Positions 50,739 through 58,533 of a stretch of 64,000 nucleotides of DNA are shown piece after piece; within the stretch, counting starts at the first letter, position 1; each line of letters starts with the position of its first letter. Source of the stretch: Symbiodinium natans (taxonomy: Eukaryota > Sar > Dinophyceae > Suessiales > Symbiodiniaceae); NCBI GenBank assembly GCA_905221605.1, contig CAJNDS010002133.1, positions 235,365 to 299,364 of the forward strand, written 5' to 3'. A model generated the notes under the pieces. It did not search any database, was not told where the DNA came from, and saw only the letters and a program-made list of their open reading frames with translations. A program made the position numbers and the translations under genes.

Positions 50739-51506
50739 ATGACTAATAACATACCGATTGTCAAACCAATAGACATTCCAGAATACAAATACAAAAACTC
50801 AAAATATGATATGATGCCGTCGCTTCCGTTTAGGGGTATATTAGTTGCTTCTTCGACTGGCGGTAAAACGGTATTGATACAAAATCTCATATTGAATATT
50901 TATAGAGGCTCGTTTGAAAGAATATTTATATTTAGTCCTAGTGTCCATGTTGATGATACTTGGAATAGTGTAAAAAAGTATATAACAGAACAAATGAGCG
51001 TGGATACCGAAAAAGAAAAAACCTACTTTGAAGAATACAACCCCGAAGCATTGAACCAAATTATAAAAACACAGCATAAAGTTATAGACTATCAAAAAAA
51101 GAATAAGCAAAAAAACTTACATTCAATATTAATCGTCATTGATGATTTTGCCGACGACCCAAAATTCGTAAGGTATTCAAATATTCTACATTCGCTATTT
51201 ACTCGCGGTCGCCATAATGCAATATCTGTATTATTATCGACTCAAAAATATAATGTCCTCGCTCCGATAGTAAGATTAAATGCATCTGCTTTATTTATAT
51301 TTCGATTGAAAAATATGAATGAGGTTAATTCATTTTTAGAAGAAAATTCAGCACTGGTTAATAAAGACCAACTCTACGAGATGTATAGAATTGCTATAAA
51401 CGATGCTCCGTATTCCTTTCTATATATAAATACAAACGCCAAAGACATTGATAAAATGTTCTTTATCCGCTTCGAACACAGGCTCAAAATAGAACAAACC
51501 GTTTAA
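50739..51506 (+). CDS. FtsK/HerA-type (A32-like) genome-packaging ATPase
   Basis: 255 residues. Walker A is ASSTGGKT (37-44), with Ala in place of the first Gly. Walker B is ILIVIDDFADD (130-140). TRGRHNAISVLLSTQKY (155-171) is the arginine-finger and sensor region typical of A32-like viral ATPases. The length is normal for the family. It would pump the linear genome into preformed capsids. It is the only plus-strand gene in the middle of the element, reading towards the minus-strand fibre module; a 13-bp hairpin separates the two convergent units. Confidence 0.95.
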   Translation: MTNNIPIVKPIDIPEYKYKNSKYDMMPSLPFRGILVASSTGGKTVLIQNLILNIYRGSFERIFIFSPSVHVDDTWNSVKKYITEQMSVDTEKEKTYFEEYNPEALNQIIKTQHKVIDYQKKNKQKNLHSILIVIDDFADDPKFVRYSNILHSLFTRGRHNAISVLLSTQKYNVLAPIVRLNASALFIFRLKNMNEVNSFLEENSALVNKDQLYEMYRIAINDAPYSFLYINTNAKDIDKMFFIRFEHRLKIEQTV

Positions 51507-51525
51507 ATAAAACAAATATATATAT

Positions 51526-51561
51526 TTCATAAAATAATATTATTTCAAATTATTTTATGAA
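51526..51561. terminator. Shared hairpin between convergent genes
   Basis: Perfect 13-bp stem TTCATAAAATAAT (51526-51538) with ATTATTTTATGAA (51549-51561), loop of 10. It lies between the ATPase stop (51506) and the stop of the 69-residue gene (51568), where both strands need a 3' end. Confidence 0.65.
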
Positions 51562-51567
51562 GTCATA

Positions 51568-51777
51568 TTAGAATAATGAAAAACTGCACAAATTACACGG
51601 CATACATTTTCCAGAATTGCCACATTTGCTTTTGTTTTTCATCTGTTCTATTTCATCTTCTATTTTTTGCACTTTATCTGTTAAATCTTGCATTGTGTTA
51701 AATATTATTAATTCCGATTTTATTTTTTGTAGTTGCTCATCTAATTTTTTTTCAATTGTTTCATCAAGATTAGGCAT
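51568..51777 (-). CDS. Small coiled-coil protein with C-terminal cysteine cluster
   Basis: 69 residues. Residues about 3-50 form an acidic/basic heptad coiled coil. The tail CGNSGKCMPCNLC holds four cysteines and may bind zinc or form disulphide cross-links. It starts 7 bases after the fibre stop on the same strand, so it probably shares the fibre transcript or has a minimal promoter (AATATATA) before its ATG. A structural partner of the fibre is a reasonable guess; no family recognised. Confidence 0.7.
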   Translation of the reverse strand: MPNLDETIEKKLDEQLQKIKSELIIFNTMQDLTDKVQKIEDEIEQMKNKSKCGNSGKCMPCNLCSFSLF

Positions 51778-51784
51778 TATATAT

Positions 51785-54307
51785 TTATTGAGATTTATTT
51801 TTTAATTTTGTTATTTCTCCTTTCATTGTCGCCATTTCCTTTTTCATTGTTTTCACTAAATCTTTTAATTCTTCTACTTCATGTATTGTTGCCTGTAAAG
51901 CACTCCATAAAACTGGTGTTGTCATTGTATAATCAAACTTTAAATATCCGTCTTTGCCCTCTTTAACTATATTTTGCCATTCATCTGGCATCTTCTTCGT
52001 TTCCATAAAATCATTAGCAATAAAACCACAACACGATTTACCTTGTTGTCTGTCATCAATAAAACGATATGTTTTTGGAACAATGTATTTAACTAATTCC
52101 ACTGCCTTTTTTTGGTTAAGTTCCTTAATGTCTTTTTTCAATCGTTTATCAGAACTTGGAATTAAAGACCCAGTATATTCAATATCTCCATTAACGAGAA
52201 TGCCACCTGGTGAAATTGAAAATACATCATTACTTGTTACAACACTACCAAAATAAAATGCATATTCACCTCCTGCATCAGTATTTAAAAATTGTATTTG
52301 GTCTACTGTGCTTATTGTCTCCTGTGTTATTTCTAAATTACTATTCATTTTTACCTTTGCTTCGCTTAGTGATAATTCAGGTGTGCTTCCTATTGTTCCG
52401 ATGATAAAATTAATTGCTCTGTCGGTGTCTCCATTTCTTATATCTAAATCATAATCGCTTCCGTTTAATGTTTCTTTTATTCCTGACGAGTGTTGAAAGT
52501 TCAAATCGCCCCACATGTTCATTCCTGCTTCTGCTGTTACTAATCCTAAACTATTAAAAGTTAAATTATTTGTGACCGCTCTGTTAATTGTAATTCCGTT
52601 AGTGTCGTTTAATTGTAATGCTATTGTTCCTGTTGTCGGGTCAGTTGTTCTATCACTTTGAAGACTAAAATTAATTTCTTCTGTTGATATTACATTTAAA
52701 CTATTATTAATGTCTGCTCGTTGAAAAATTCTTCCGTCAGTGCTTAATAATTGTTGCCCTAAAAATGTTGCATCGTTCTCGACTCTCGTTTCGTTAAAAT
52801 TACTTGTTCCTCCGACCGTTAAATGATATGACGCATTGTATTGTCTTCCTATTCCTACCGTTGCTGTTGTAGTGCTTCCTATTCTTAATCTATAATCCCC
52901 GCCTGTGTCATGTAGTATCATTTCTGTCCCGTTTGCTGGATTGCTCGGGTTCATACATCTAAAATTCCTGTTTTTAAATTCAAACACCCCTTGTGTGTCT
53001 CTAACTCTTAAATTATAATTACTGTCTCCACTATTTCTAAACATATCTACACCGGTTGTTGGTAATTGAATGTCTCCTGTTATATTTGTTAAATTCAAAT
53101 TACCTATAATTTCTAAATCGTTTGCTACTCTTGCTTGATTAAAATTACTTACTCCGCCAACATTTAAAAAATATGATGAGTTATATTGAACTCCTATGCC
53201 GACTTGTGCTGTTGTCTGACTTCCTATTCTTAAACGAAAATCGTTTCCTGTGTCGTGTAATATCATTTCTGTTCCGTTTGCAGGGTTGCTCGGGTTCATG
53301 CATCTTAAATTTCTGTTCCGAAACTCCCACACACCCTGTGTATCTCTAACACGCAGTGTGTAATTAGCATCGCCTGAATTTCTAATAATATCACTGCCTG
53401 TTGTAGGAACTGTAATATCTCCTAATGTTAAACTTTGTATTTTGACACTGTCCGAAGGGTTTAGATCCAATGCTGTCAAACTGTCATCGCTTGTAGCATT
53501 CGCAATAATTTTATTTCCTTGAATCGTTATGTAATTTGTGGCGTTTTTAAATACACTAACAATTTTATCTCCTCCTCCTGTTTGATTACTAAATAATAGT
53601 CCTGTGGTTGGTGCTATATTTATCGTCTCGTTGTTTAATGTTAATCCGCTATGAATAATTGTAGGGGCGCTACAATCAATAATAGGATTGGCGCTAAATC
53701 GGTTTGTAAAATCACTAACCGGAACTCTTAAAGCAAGTAAATTATCTATTTCTGTATCAGTGTATCCACCACCAGCGCCTACTAATCCATCAACCTCGGT
53801 TTTAGTGTAAATATTTGTATTGATATAAGTTTGACTATAATACAACGTGTTTGATACTGCTGATGTATAATAACTTCCCAATGTTGTGTCTATCTCTGTT
53901 TTGGTATAATGGTTGGTTGATAATGTAGTGGGTGATACAAAATTAGAGTTTAACTGTGTTGTTGTTTGATAGTCCGTATTTAGTAAATGAGTTAATGAAC
54001 TGATACTATGAAAATTTGCGAGATTTTTTGTATCTAGAATAGAAATATCCGCTGTATTGGTTGCTATGTTCGTTGTGTTTGTATCTATTAACGATATATG
54101 ACTCGTTAATGTATTGTTGTATGCTATATCTTTTGAAATTAACGGTGCTATGCTGTCATCTATATCCTGCTGTGATACTAATCCTCCTGTGACAGTATTT
54201 AAATCATCTTGTGTAACGAATAAATCGTCTATTTCACTGACACCTGTTGAGAAAATTTTATATATTTCGTTGGCATAAACCGTGTTTATATTGTTGATTG
54301 AAGCCAT
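51785..54307 (-). CDS. Fibre/spike protein with C-terminal S74 intramolecular chaperone
   Basis: 840 residues. The N-terminal 200 residues are Ser/Thr/Asn-rich with HYTKTEID, IYTKTEVD and GYTDTEID repeats, a pattern of trimeric phage-type fibres. A repeat of about 115 residues follows twice (about 301-400 and 416-515), both with RVRDTQG, RCMNPSNPANGTEMILHDTG and an RLRIGS strand, so a tandem duplication. The C-terminus has SSDKRLKKDI (718-727), the S74 endosialidase-chaperone signature, then CCGFIAND and a coiled coil (about 808-838). In this family the chaperone trimerises the fibre and cleaves itself off at the conserved Ser. Inferred role: host receptor binding from the capsid vertices. 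It follows the major capsid gene. Confidence 0.9.
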   Translation of the reverse strand: MASINNINTVYANEIYKIFSTGVSEIDDLFVTQDDLNTVTGGLVSQQDIDDSIAPLISKDIAYNNTLTSHISLIDTNTTNIATNTADISILDTKNLANFHSISSLTHLLNTDYQTTTQLNSNFVSPTTLSTNHYTKTEIDTTLGSYYTSAVSNTLYYSQTYINTNIYTKTEVDGLVGAGGGYTDTEIDNLLALRVPVSDFTNRFSANPIIDCSAPTIIHSGLTLNNETINIAPTTGLLFSNQTGGGDKIVSVFKNATNYITIQGNKIIANATSDDSLTALDLNPSDSVKIQSLTLGDITVPTTGSDIIRNSGDANYTLRVRDTQGVWEFRNRNLRCMNPSNPANGTEMILHDTGNDFRLRIGSQTTAQVGIGVQYNSSYFLNVGGVSNFNQARVANDLEIIGNLNLTNITGDIQLPTTGVDMFRNSGDSNYNLRVRDTQGVFEFKNRNFRCMNPSNPANGTEMILHDTGGDYRLRIGSTTTATVGIGRQYNASYHLTVGGTSNFNETRVENDATFLGQQLLSTDGRIFQRADINNSLNVISTEEINFSLQSDRTTDPTTGTIALQLNDTNGITINRAVTNNLTFNSLGLVTAEAGMNMWGDLNFQHSSGIKETLNGSDYDLDIRNGDTDRAINFIIGTIGSTPELSLSEAKVKMNSNLEITQETISTVDQIQFLNTDAGGEYAFYFGSVVTSNDVFSISPGGILVNGDIEYTGSLIPSSDKRLKKDIKELNQKKAVELVKYIVPKTYRFIDDRQQGKSCCGFIANDFMETKKMPDEWQNIVKEGKDGYLKFDYTMTTPVLWSALQATIHEVEELKDLVKTMKKEMATMKGEITKLKNKSQ

Positions 54308-54308
54308 T

Positions 54309-54339
54309 ATTAAATTAAGTAGATTTTATTTAATTTAAT
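54309..54339 (-). terminator. Hairpin between capsid and fibre genes
   Basis: Perfect 10-bp stem ATTAAATTAA (54309-54318) with TTAATTTAAT (54330-54339), loop of 11. It lies directly before the fibre start and 13 bases after the major capsid stop. It may end the capsid transcript or be part of the fibre promoter. Confidence 0.45.
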
Positions 54340-54352
54340 AATGTTTTATTTC

Positions 54353-55819
54353 TTAGTCCAGAACCGTTGAAGCTGACTCGCTAAGTTCAAACACATGCTC
54401 ACTCACAAGCGTCACATACACCTGCTCAATTCCTAATGCAAATGTGTTGTTTGCCCCTTTCAATTTAAAAGTCAATAAGGAACCCATTTTAGTGTTGCTT
54501 CCGGTAAAGTTCATATCGGGTTGCTTATCGAAATTTATTCCACCGATAAACTTGTCGTTAGCATATCGGTAAATGTCAATTGAAAAACCATCATAAAACG
54601 GAGACATAACATTAACAGCACGGCGTAGGAAATACATTGCTTCTGCTATACTTTCTATCGCTTGTTCCGGGAACTTTTTATTAGCAATCTGAACATAATA
54701 TGAAATTTGTTTAGTGCTGTCGATTACACCTTCTAAATTATCAATTGTAGCCGACATAGGATGATAAAACCAAGTCCATTTTTTCTTTGCAAAATTTGCC
54801 GCTGTGTTATTGTCATCAATCTGTGAATTGCTAAGCGTAAAGAACATTTGAGATAATCGCGTGGAGGACTTAACAATGTTCATATTGATTTCTGTATTTC
54901 CTGCCGTGAAGGTTTGTGAGAAACTGTGATAGGCGGGATAAACCATTCTAAGCCGACCCCCTTTCAATAAATGTGAAACCACATTATTATTAACGGAATT
55001 ATCGACTGTGATTAATTCGCATCGAAGGATACAGTTTTGAATTGCCCACGAAGTTGTAGTGTTTCTTGTGGTAAAGTATAAACCATTGACATCGTCTTCG
55101 GCCTGAGTTCCTGCTACTGGCGTTGCCGGTCTGATGACTGGCTCTTGTGCGTCCGAACAAATTTCGAAAATAAATTCTAACGGGCAATATCGAATAGGTG
55201 GATAATACCCAGATTGAACGAACCCGCAACAAGGTTTGTGCCCCATCCGCACGAATTTACCTTGCTCAATTCCTGTCGTGTTTGCTCTTGTAAGTTTTGG
55301 TAAAACAATTCCTCTATCATTTCTACCAGTAGTAGCGGTGGCATCGTGTCCTTCAATTGCAAATGCATAAAGTCTATTAATCCTGCTGTCGTATCGGGTT
55401 AAGCAACCTTCCTGAATATCGTCTAAATTTCGTACTTCTTCGGATTTAAAAGATTTCATTTTTTCACATACTAAATTATAATTGTCAATGTCGTTAATTT
55501 GTTGTCCTGCCGCGTTGCATCTATAACGGGTAAAGAAGGCGTGACTTTCACCTAAGGGTCGTAAATATTCTCCTGCTGTGGTTGATGTATTAACGACGTC
55601 AAAAAATAAGCAAATGCTGGACATATCGATGTAATTGTTGTCTTCTCCTGTAATAACAAATTTAATATATTTGTTTCCATTGTTGGAACTGAAAATGTTT
55701 CCAGATACACTTGGAAAATGGACTTGCTTACGGTCGGTGATATACGCGGCGCTTTCTGGAAGTCCGAACTGTAAGGAATTTATCATATTATCCTGTGTTT
55801 CAGCAATGACTAAATCCAT
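54353..55819 (-). CDS. Major capsid protein (double jelly-roll)
   Basis: 488 residues. The N-terminal part has the conserved PLV capsid pattern: ITDRKQVHFPSVSGNIF (about 27-43), LFFDVVN (about 71-77), LRPLGESHAFFTRYRC (about 86-101) and GQQINDIDNYNLVCEKM (about 105-121). Length and all-beta character fit a double jelly-roll fold forming pseudo-hexameric capsomers. A second conserved region near the C-terminus (YANDKFIGGINFDKQ) is present. The 80-residue gene upstream ends 11 bases before the ATG, overlapping the only TATA-like sequence (AATATATAAG on the coding strand), so the two may share a transcript. The frame is intact. Confidence 0.95.
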   Translation of the reverse strand: MDLVIAETQDNMINSLQFGLPESAAYITDRKQVHFPSVSGNIFSSNNGNKYIKFVITGEDNNYIDMSSICLFFDVVNTSTTAGEYLRPLGESHAFFTRYRCNAAGQQINDIDNYNLVCEKMKSFKSEEVRNLDDIQEGCLTRYDSRINRLYAFAIEGHDATATTGRNDRGIVLPKLTRANTTGIEQGKFVRMGHKPCCGFVQSGYYPPIRYCPLEFIFEICSDAQEPVIRPATPVAGTQAEDDVNGLYFTTRNTTTSWAIQNCILRCELITVDNSVNNNVVSHLLKGGRLRMVYPAYHSFSQTFTAGNTEINMNIVKSSTRLSQMFFTLSNSQIDDNNTAANFAKKKWTWFYHPMSATIDNLEGVIDSTKQISYYVQIANKKFPEQAIESIAEAMYFLRRAVNVMSPFYDGFSIDIYRYANDKFIGGINFDKQPDMNFTGSNTKMGSLLTFKLKGANNTFALGIEQVYVTLVSEHVFELSESASTVLD

Positions 55820-55829
55820 AACTTATATA

Positions 55830-56072
55830 TTATTTATTAGATTTTTTATTAATATTATTCTTTTTATGAGGATTTAAATTGTTAATATTTTTTGAAATTT
55901 GTTTTTCCAACTGTGGTTGTGGCACTGCCGTTGTTTCGGTTTCTACGATTCCACGAATCATTTCATAAGATGAATTGTTAAGACTCTTCGTAATTTTGTT
56001 TTTGAATTGGACGTTCTCGGGAGTTTTTCCTATCCTCATTTGTTCTTTTGGTTTCCTGGCCTTGTTAAGCAT
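55830..56072 (-). CDS. Small basic protein between lipase and capsid genes
   Basis: 80 residues, very rich in Lys and Asn, with a poly-basic C-terminus (HKKNNINKKSNK). A central segment, NNSSYEMIRGIVETETTAVPQPQ, suggests one short helix and a disordered linker. No family recognised. It is packed 28 bases after the lipase gene and 10 bases before the major capsid start on the same strand, which argues for a virion-associated or capsid-assembly role. Confidence 0.65.
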   Translation of the reverse strand: MLNKARKPKEQMRIGKTPENVQFKNKITKSLNNSSYEMIRGIVETETTAVPQPQLEKQISKNINNLNPHKKNNINKKSNK

Positions 56073-56100
56073 TATTATTATATTTTATCTTAGAAAAACC

Positions 56101-56652
56101 CTAAACCCAACCCATTACGGGTATTCTTTCATCAATGCCGTGCAATCTGTCGATGTCATGATTTGATACAGGGTTGAAAGTATTTGTGTCATAACTTATA
56201 GCCGCATTATCCAAACTACTCACGAGGTCGCCTGTCATTCTAAATCGCTTGTGTTGTTCTGTCGGTCTATCTATTCCAAAAATAGGGGAAATCAAACTTA
56301 TTACAGGAGCATCGTATGTTCTCGTTTTATAATTTTTATCCTTAAATTCTTTGTTTAACTCCAAAACAACACTACCGCCCATACTGTGCCCTAATAGTGT
56401 ATCCACTTGCGGATTTTCCAATAATACTTTTTTTGCCTCCTTATACCTGTCCATGTCTCTAATCCCACCGGTTTTAAGTTTTGTGAAATTTTGTTGCCAG
56501 TCCCTCGTAGAAGTCGTGCCTCCCACATACATTTTATTTCCTTTAACAAAAATTTTATTATCTCTATCATATGCTAATTTAATACCTTGCGTATTTGAAA
56601 TTTTGCCATTAGAGTTGAGCATCTTATTTAATCGTGCTTCTATCTTTGTCAT
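56101..56652 (-). CDS. Lipase-like alpha/beta hydrolase
   Basis: 183 residues. The nucleophile elbow is LLGHSMGG (86-93), with Ser90 as catalytic serine. Asp142 (TGDLVSSLD) and His165 (SNHDIDRLHG) are in the right order to complete the triad. YVGGTTSTRDW (42-52) resembles the class 3 lipase oxyanion-side segment. There is no signal peptide. Lipases of this type are known accessory genes in Polintons, PLVs and virophages, where membrane penetration or release is suspected. It shares a 54-base divergent promoter region with the penton gene. Ser, Asp and His are seen; the substrate is unknown. Confidence 0.88.
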   Translation of the reverse strand: MTKIEARLNKMLNSNGKISNTQGIKLAYDRDNKIFVKGNKMYVGGTTSTRDWQQNFTKLKTGGIRDMDRYKEAKKVLLENPQVDTLLGHSMGGSVVLELNKEFKDKNYKTRTYDAPVISLISPIFGIDRPTEQHKRFRMTGDLVSSLDNAAISYDTNTFNPVSNHDIDRLHGIDERIPVMGWV

Positions 56653-56706
56653 TATATAAAAAGTTTATAAATTATTTATATCAAATATATATATATATAT
56701 AATAAT
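56653..56706. promoter_or_regulatory. Divergent promoter region between lipase and penton genes
   Basis: 54 bases, nearly all AT, with a TATATATATATATAT run (about 56685-56701) close to the penton ATG and ATTATATAAAAAG next to the lipase ATG. No palindromic box. This is typical of the virion module. Confidence 0.5.
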
Positions 56707-57576
56707 ATGAGTATAAGACCATTAACGTATAAAAAAGTTTATGTAAATTCGAAATATCGCACCTCCAACAGTCGTGGCATAAGCGACTTCCAAATAGAAT
56801 TGAGGGAAACCTTCGAAATTCCCGACGGGACAATTATGCAAGTCCATGAAGTAGCAATACCGAACACGTGGTATTCGATAAACACCAGCAACAACAATTT
56901 ATATTTCAGACACCAAGTCATACCACCTGCAACACCACAAGGCATAACATATAGGCGTGTAGAAATACCAGTCGGCAATTACACCGCCCCCGAACTCGCA
57001 ACCGAAATAGCCACCCAACTAAACGCCGTTTTCGACACAGGGGGAAGAACCAACACTTACAGCGGAACATACAGCACCCTAACCAACAAAATCACAATAT
57101 CAACCAATTACGCAGAAATTTTATTCTTTCCTCTGACAGACACAGATGTTCCCGATTATGTTGGTTCTTTCTCTAACTCGGTCGATCTCAATAACTTAAA
57201 CAGCATCAACGAAACACTTAGTTTTACCGAACCTGTCTTTGATGCATCCACTTCTACTGTCCCTTGGGTTTCAGGTTTTGTAAAACTGCTGTTTCACCAA
57301 GACATTTACATATCCTGCCCTGAATTGTCGAATAATAACTTTCATAGTCCCTCATCTTTTTCAAATGCCATTGTCAAGAAAGTTCCGGTTAATGCTTCGT
57401 TTGCTGGTATTATAAACGACCCTTATGGAATTACCGATTACGATTATCTTAATGTCTCGCGTCGTTCAATAAGGCGACTGAGTTTTAGAATAACAGACGA
57501 GGTAGGCAACCTTATAGACTTTAACGGTGTAAATTTATCTTTTAGTCTCCTCTTCCATAACACAGATATGATGTGA
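56707..57576 (+). CDS. Minor capsid (penton) protein
   Basis: 289 residues. The N-terminus KKVYVNSKYRTSNSRGISDF followed by IELRETFEIPDG, VHEVAIPNTWYSI and NNNLYFRH is the recognised pattern of PLV and giant-virus penton proteins (single jelly-roll). The C-terminus VGNLIDFNGVNLSFSLLF is likewise characteristic. It would form the pentameric vertices, where the fibre is expected to attach. First gene of the plus-strand block; the next gene starts 33 bases later. Confidence 0.92.
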   Translation: MSIRPLTYKKVYVNSKYRTSNSRGISDFQIELRETFEIPDGTIMQVHEVAIPNTWYSINTSNNNLYFRHQVIPPATPQGITYRRVEIPVGNYTAPELATEIATQLNAVFDTGGRTNTYSGTYSTLTNKITISTNYAEILFFPLTDTDVPDYVGSFSNSVDLNNLNSINETLSFTEPVFDASTSTVPWVSGFVKLLFHQDIYISCPELSNNNFHSPSSFSNAIVKKVPVNASFAGIINDPYGITDYDYLNVSRRSIRRLSFRITDEVGNLIDFNGVNLSFSLLFHNTDMM

Positions 57577-57609
57577 AAACCAAAAGAAAACATATAGAAC
57601 ATTATATAG

Positions 57610-58164
57610 ATGGCCGAAGAAAGTAATGACATCGTCGCCGTTGATGAAAAGCCAGAACAGGAAGAACCCCAACCAGAAGAGGTGCCCAGCGAAACGCCTG
57701 AGCCTAAGGAAGAAACTAAACGAGTTAAAATCAGGGAAGTCGCCAAGGAAAAGGCAGAATGTCAAGACTGCAAGAAAACGATGTGTATGAAAACCCTTAG
57801 GTATTCCCACCCCGAAAAATGCGAAGGGAAACCGAGCGACATATTGAAAAAGCCGGTTAGGAAAAGCAACATTAAACCAAAAATTAATGTTGAACCATTA
57901 GCGCCAGAAAATAATTCAGTAGCACCACAACAATATCAAGAACAACAACCGCCTCTTTCAATGCCAACTGTGCCAACTGTGCCAACTGTGCCAGCTGTGC
58001 CACAGCAACAACCTTTAAATCCGTATGCAAATTTAACACAACAACAATTATTGCAATTACAGATGAACACAATGAACGCCGAAATTATGAGAAGAAGACA
58101 AGAAAAATCCGCTAATATGTGTAAGGCAATGTTTCAATCAAGAAGTAAAAAATCTAAATATTAA
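57610..58164 (+). CDS. Proline/glutamine-rich protein with a zinc-finger-like motif
   Basis: 184 residues. An acidic Pro/Glu start (residues 1-40) leads to CQDCKKTMC...HPEKC (about 50-71), a possible zinc site with Cys and His ligands. A linker contains VPTVPTVPAVP repeats. The C-terminus is a Gln/Leu helix (TQQQLLQLQMNTMNAEIMRRR) ending in a basic tail. It lies in the virion gene block, 33 bases after the penton gene and 9 before the next gene, so it is probably a virion or assembly protein. No family recognised with confidence. Confidence 0.8.
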   Translation: MAEESNDIVAVDEKPEQEEPQPEEVPSETPEPKEETKRVKIREVAKEKAECQDCKKTMCMKTLRYSHPEKCEGKPSDILKKPVRKSNIKPKINVEPLAPENNSVAPQQYQEQQPPLSMPTVPTVPTVPAVPQQQPLNPYANLTQQQLLQLQMNTMNAEIMRRRQEKSANMCKAMFQSRSKKSKY

Positions 58165-58173
58165 TATATACAA

Positions 58174-58515
58174 ATGGTTCTATATAATAGGTTCAAATTT
58201 CAAAAGAACAAACTGCAACATAAGAAAAAATCATTAGATAATCCGGTCGTTAATTCATCCGCTGATTTGGTGTATCACCAACAAAACCTCGACTATTTAC
58301 TGAACTTGAAAAAACAATTAGAAGCAAGAGAGGCAAAAGAGAAGAATCTGGCGTTTAAACGCAGACTATTAGAGGGTCAGATGAAAGCAAATTACGAGGG
58401 CGAAATGGCAAGATTGAAAGGGGAAATGCATAATCCAAGAATACCCGAGACTTCTTTGGAACATCTCAAAAAAAGGTATGACACATTAAGCGAATTGAGC
58501 GAAACTATTTTCTAA
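58174..58515 (+). CDS. Coiled-coil protein of the virion block
   Basis: 113 residues, basic at the start, then a long helix (about 25-110) with heptad pattern (YLLNLKKQLEAREAKEKN...). It is preceded closely by the previous gene (9 bases) and followed closely by the next (18 bases), which indicates joint expression. Function not recognised; a scaffold or core role is a guess. Confidence 0.75.
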   Translation: MVLYNRFKFQKNKLQHKKKSLDNPVVNSSADLVYHQQNLDYLLNLKKQLEAREAKEKNLAFKRRLLEGQMKANYEGEMARLKGEMHNPRIPETSLEHLKKRYDTLSELSETIF

Positions 58516-58533
58516 ATAAACATATAAACAAGG

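Noticed and set aside
56096-56110. CCCTAAACCCAACCC inside the provirus as a captured telomeric repeat
   Set aside because: Only about one unit long and it is the stop and last codons of the lipase gene; chance match.
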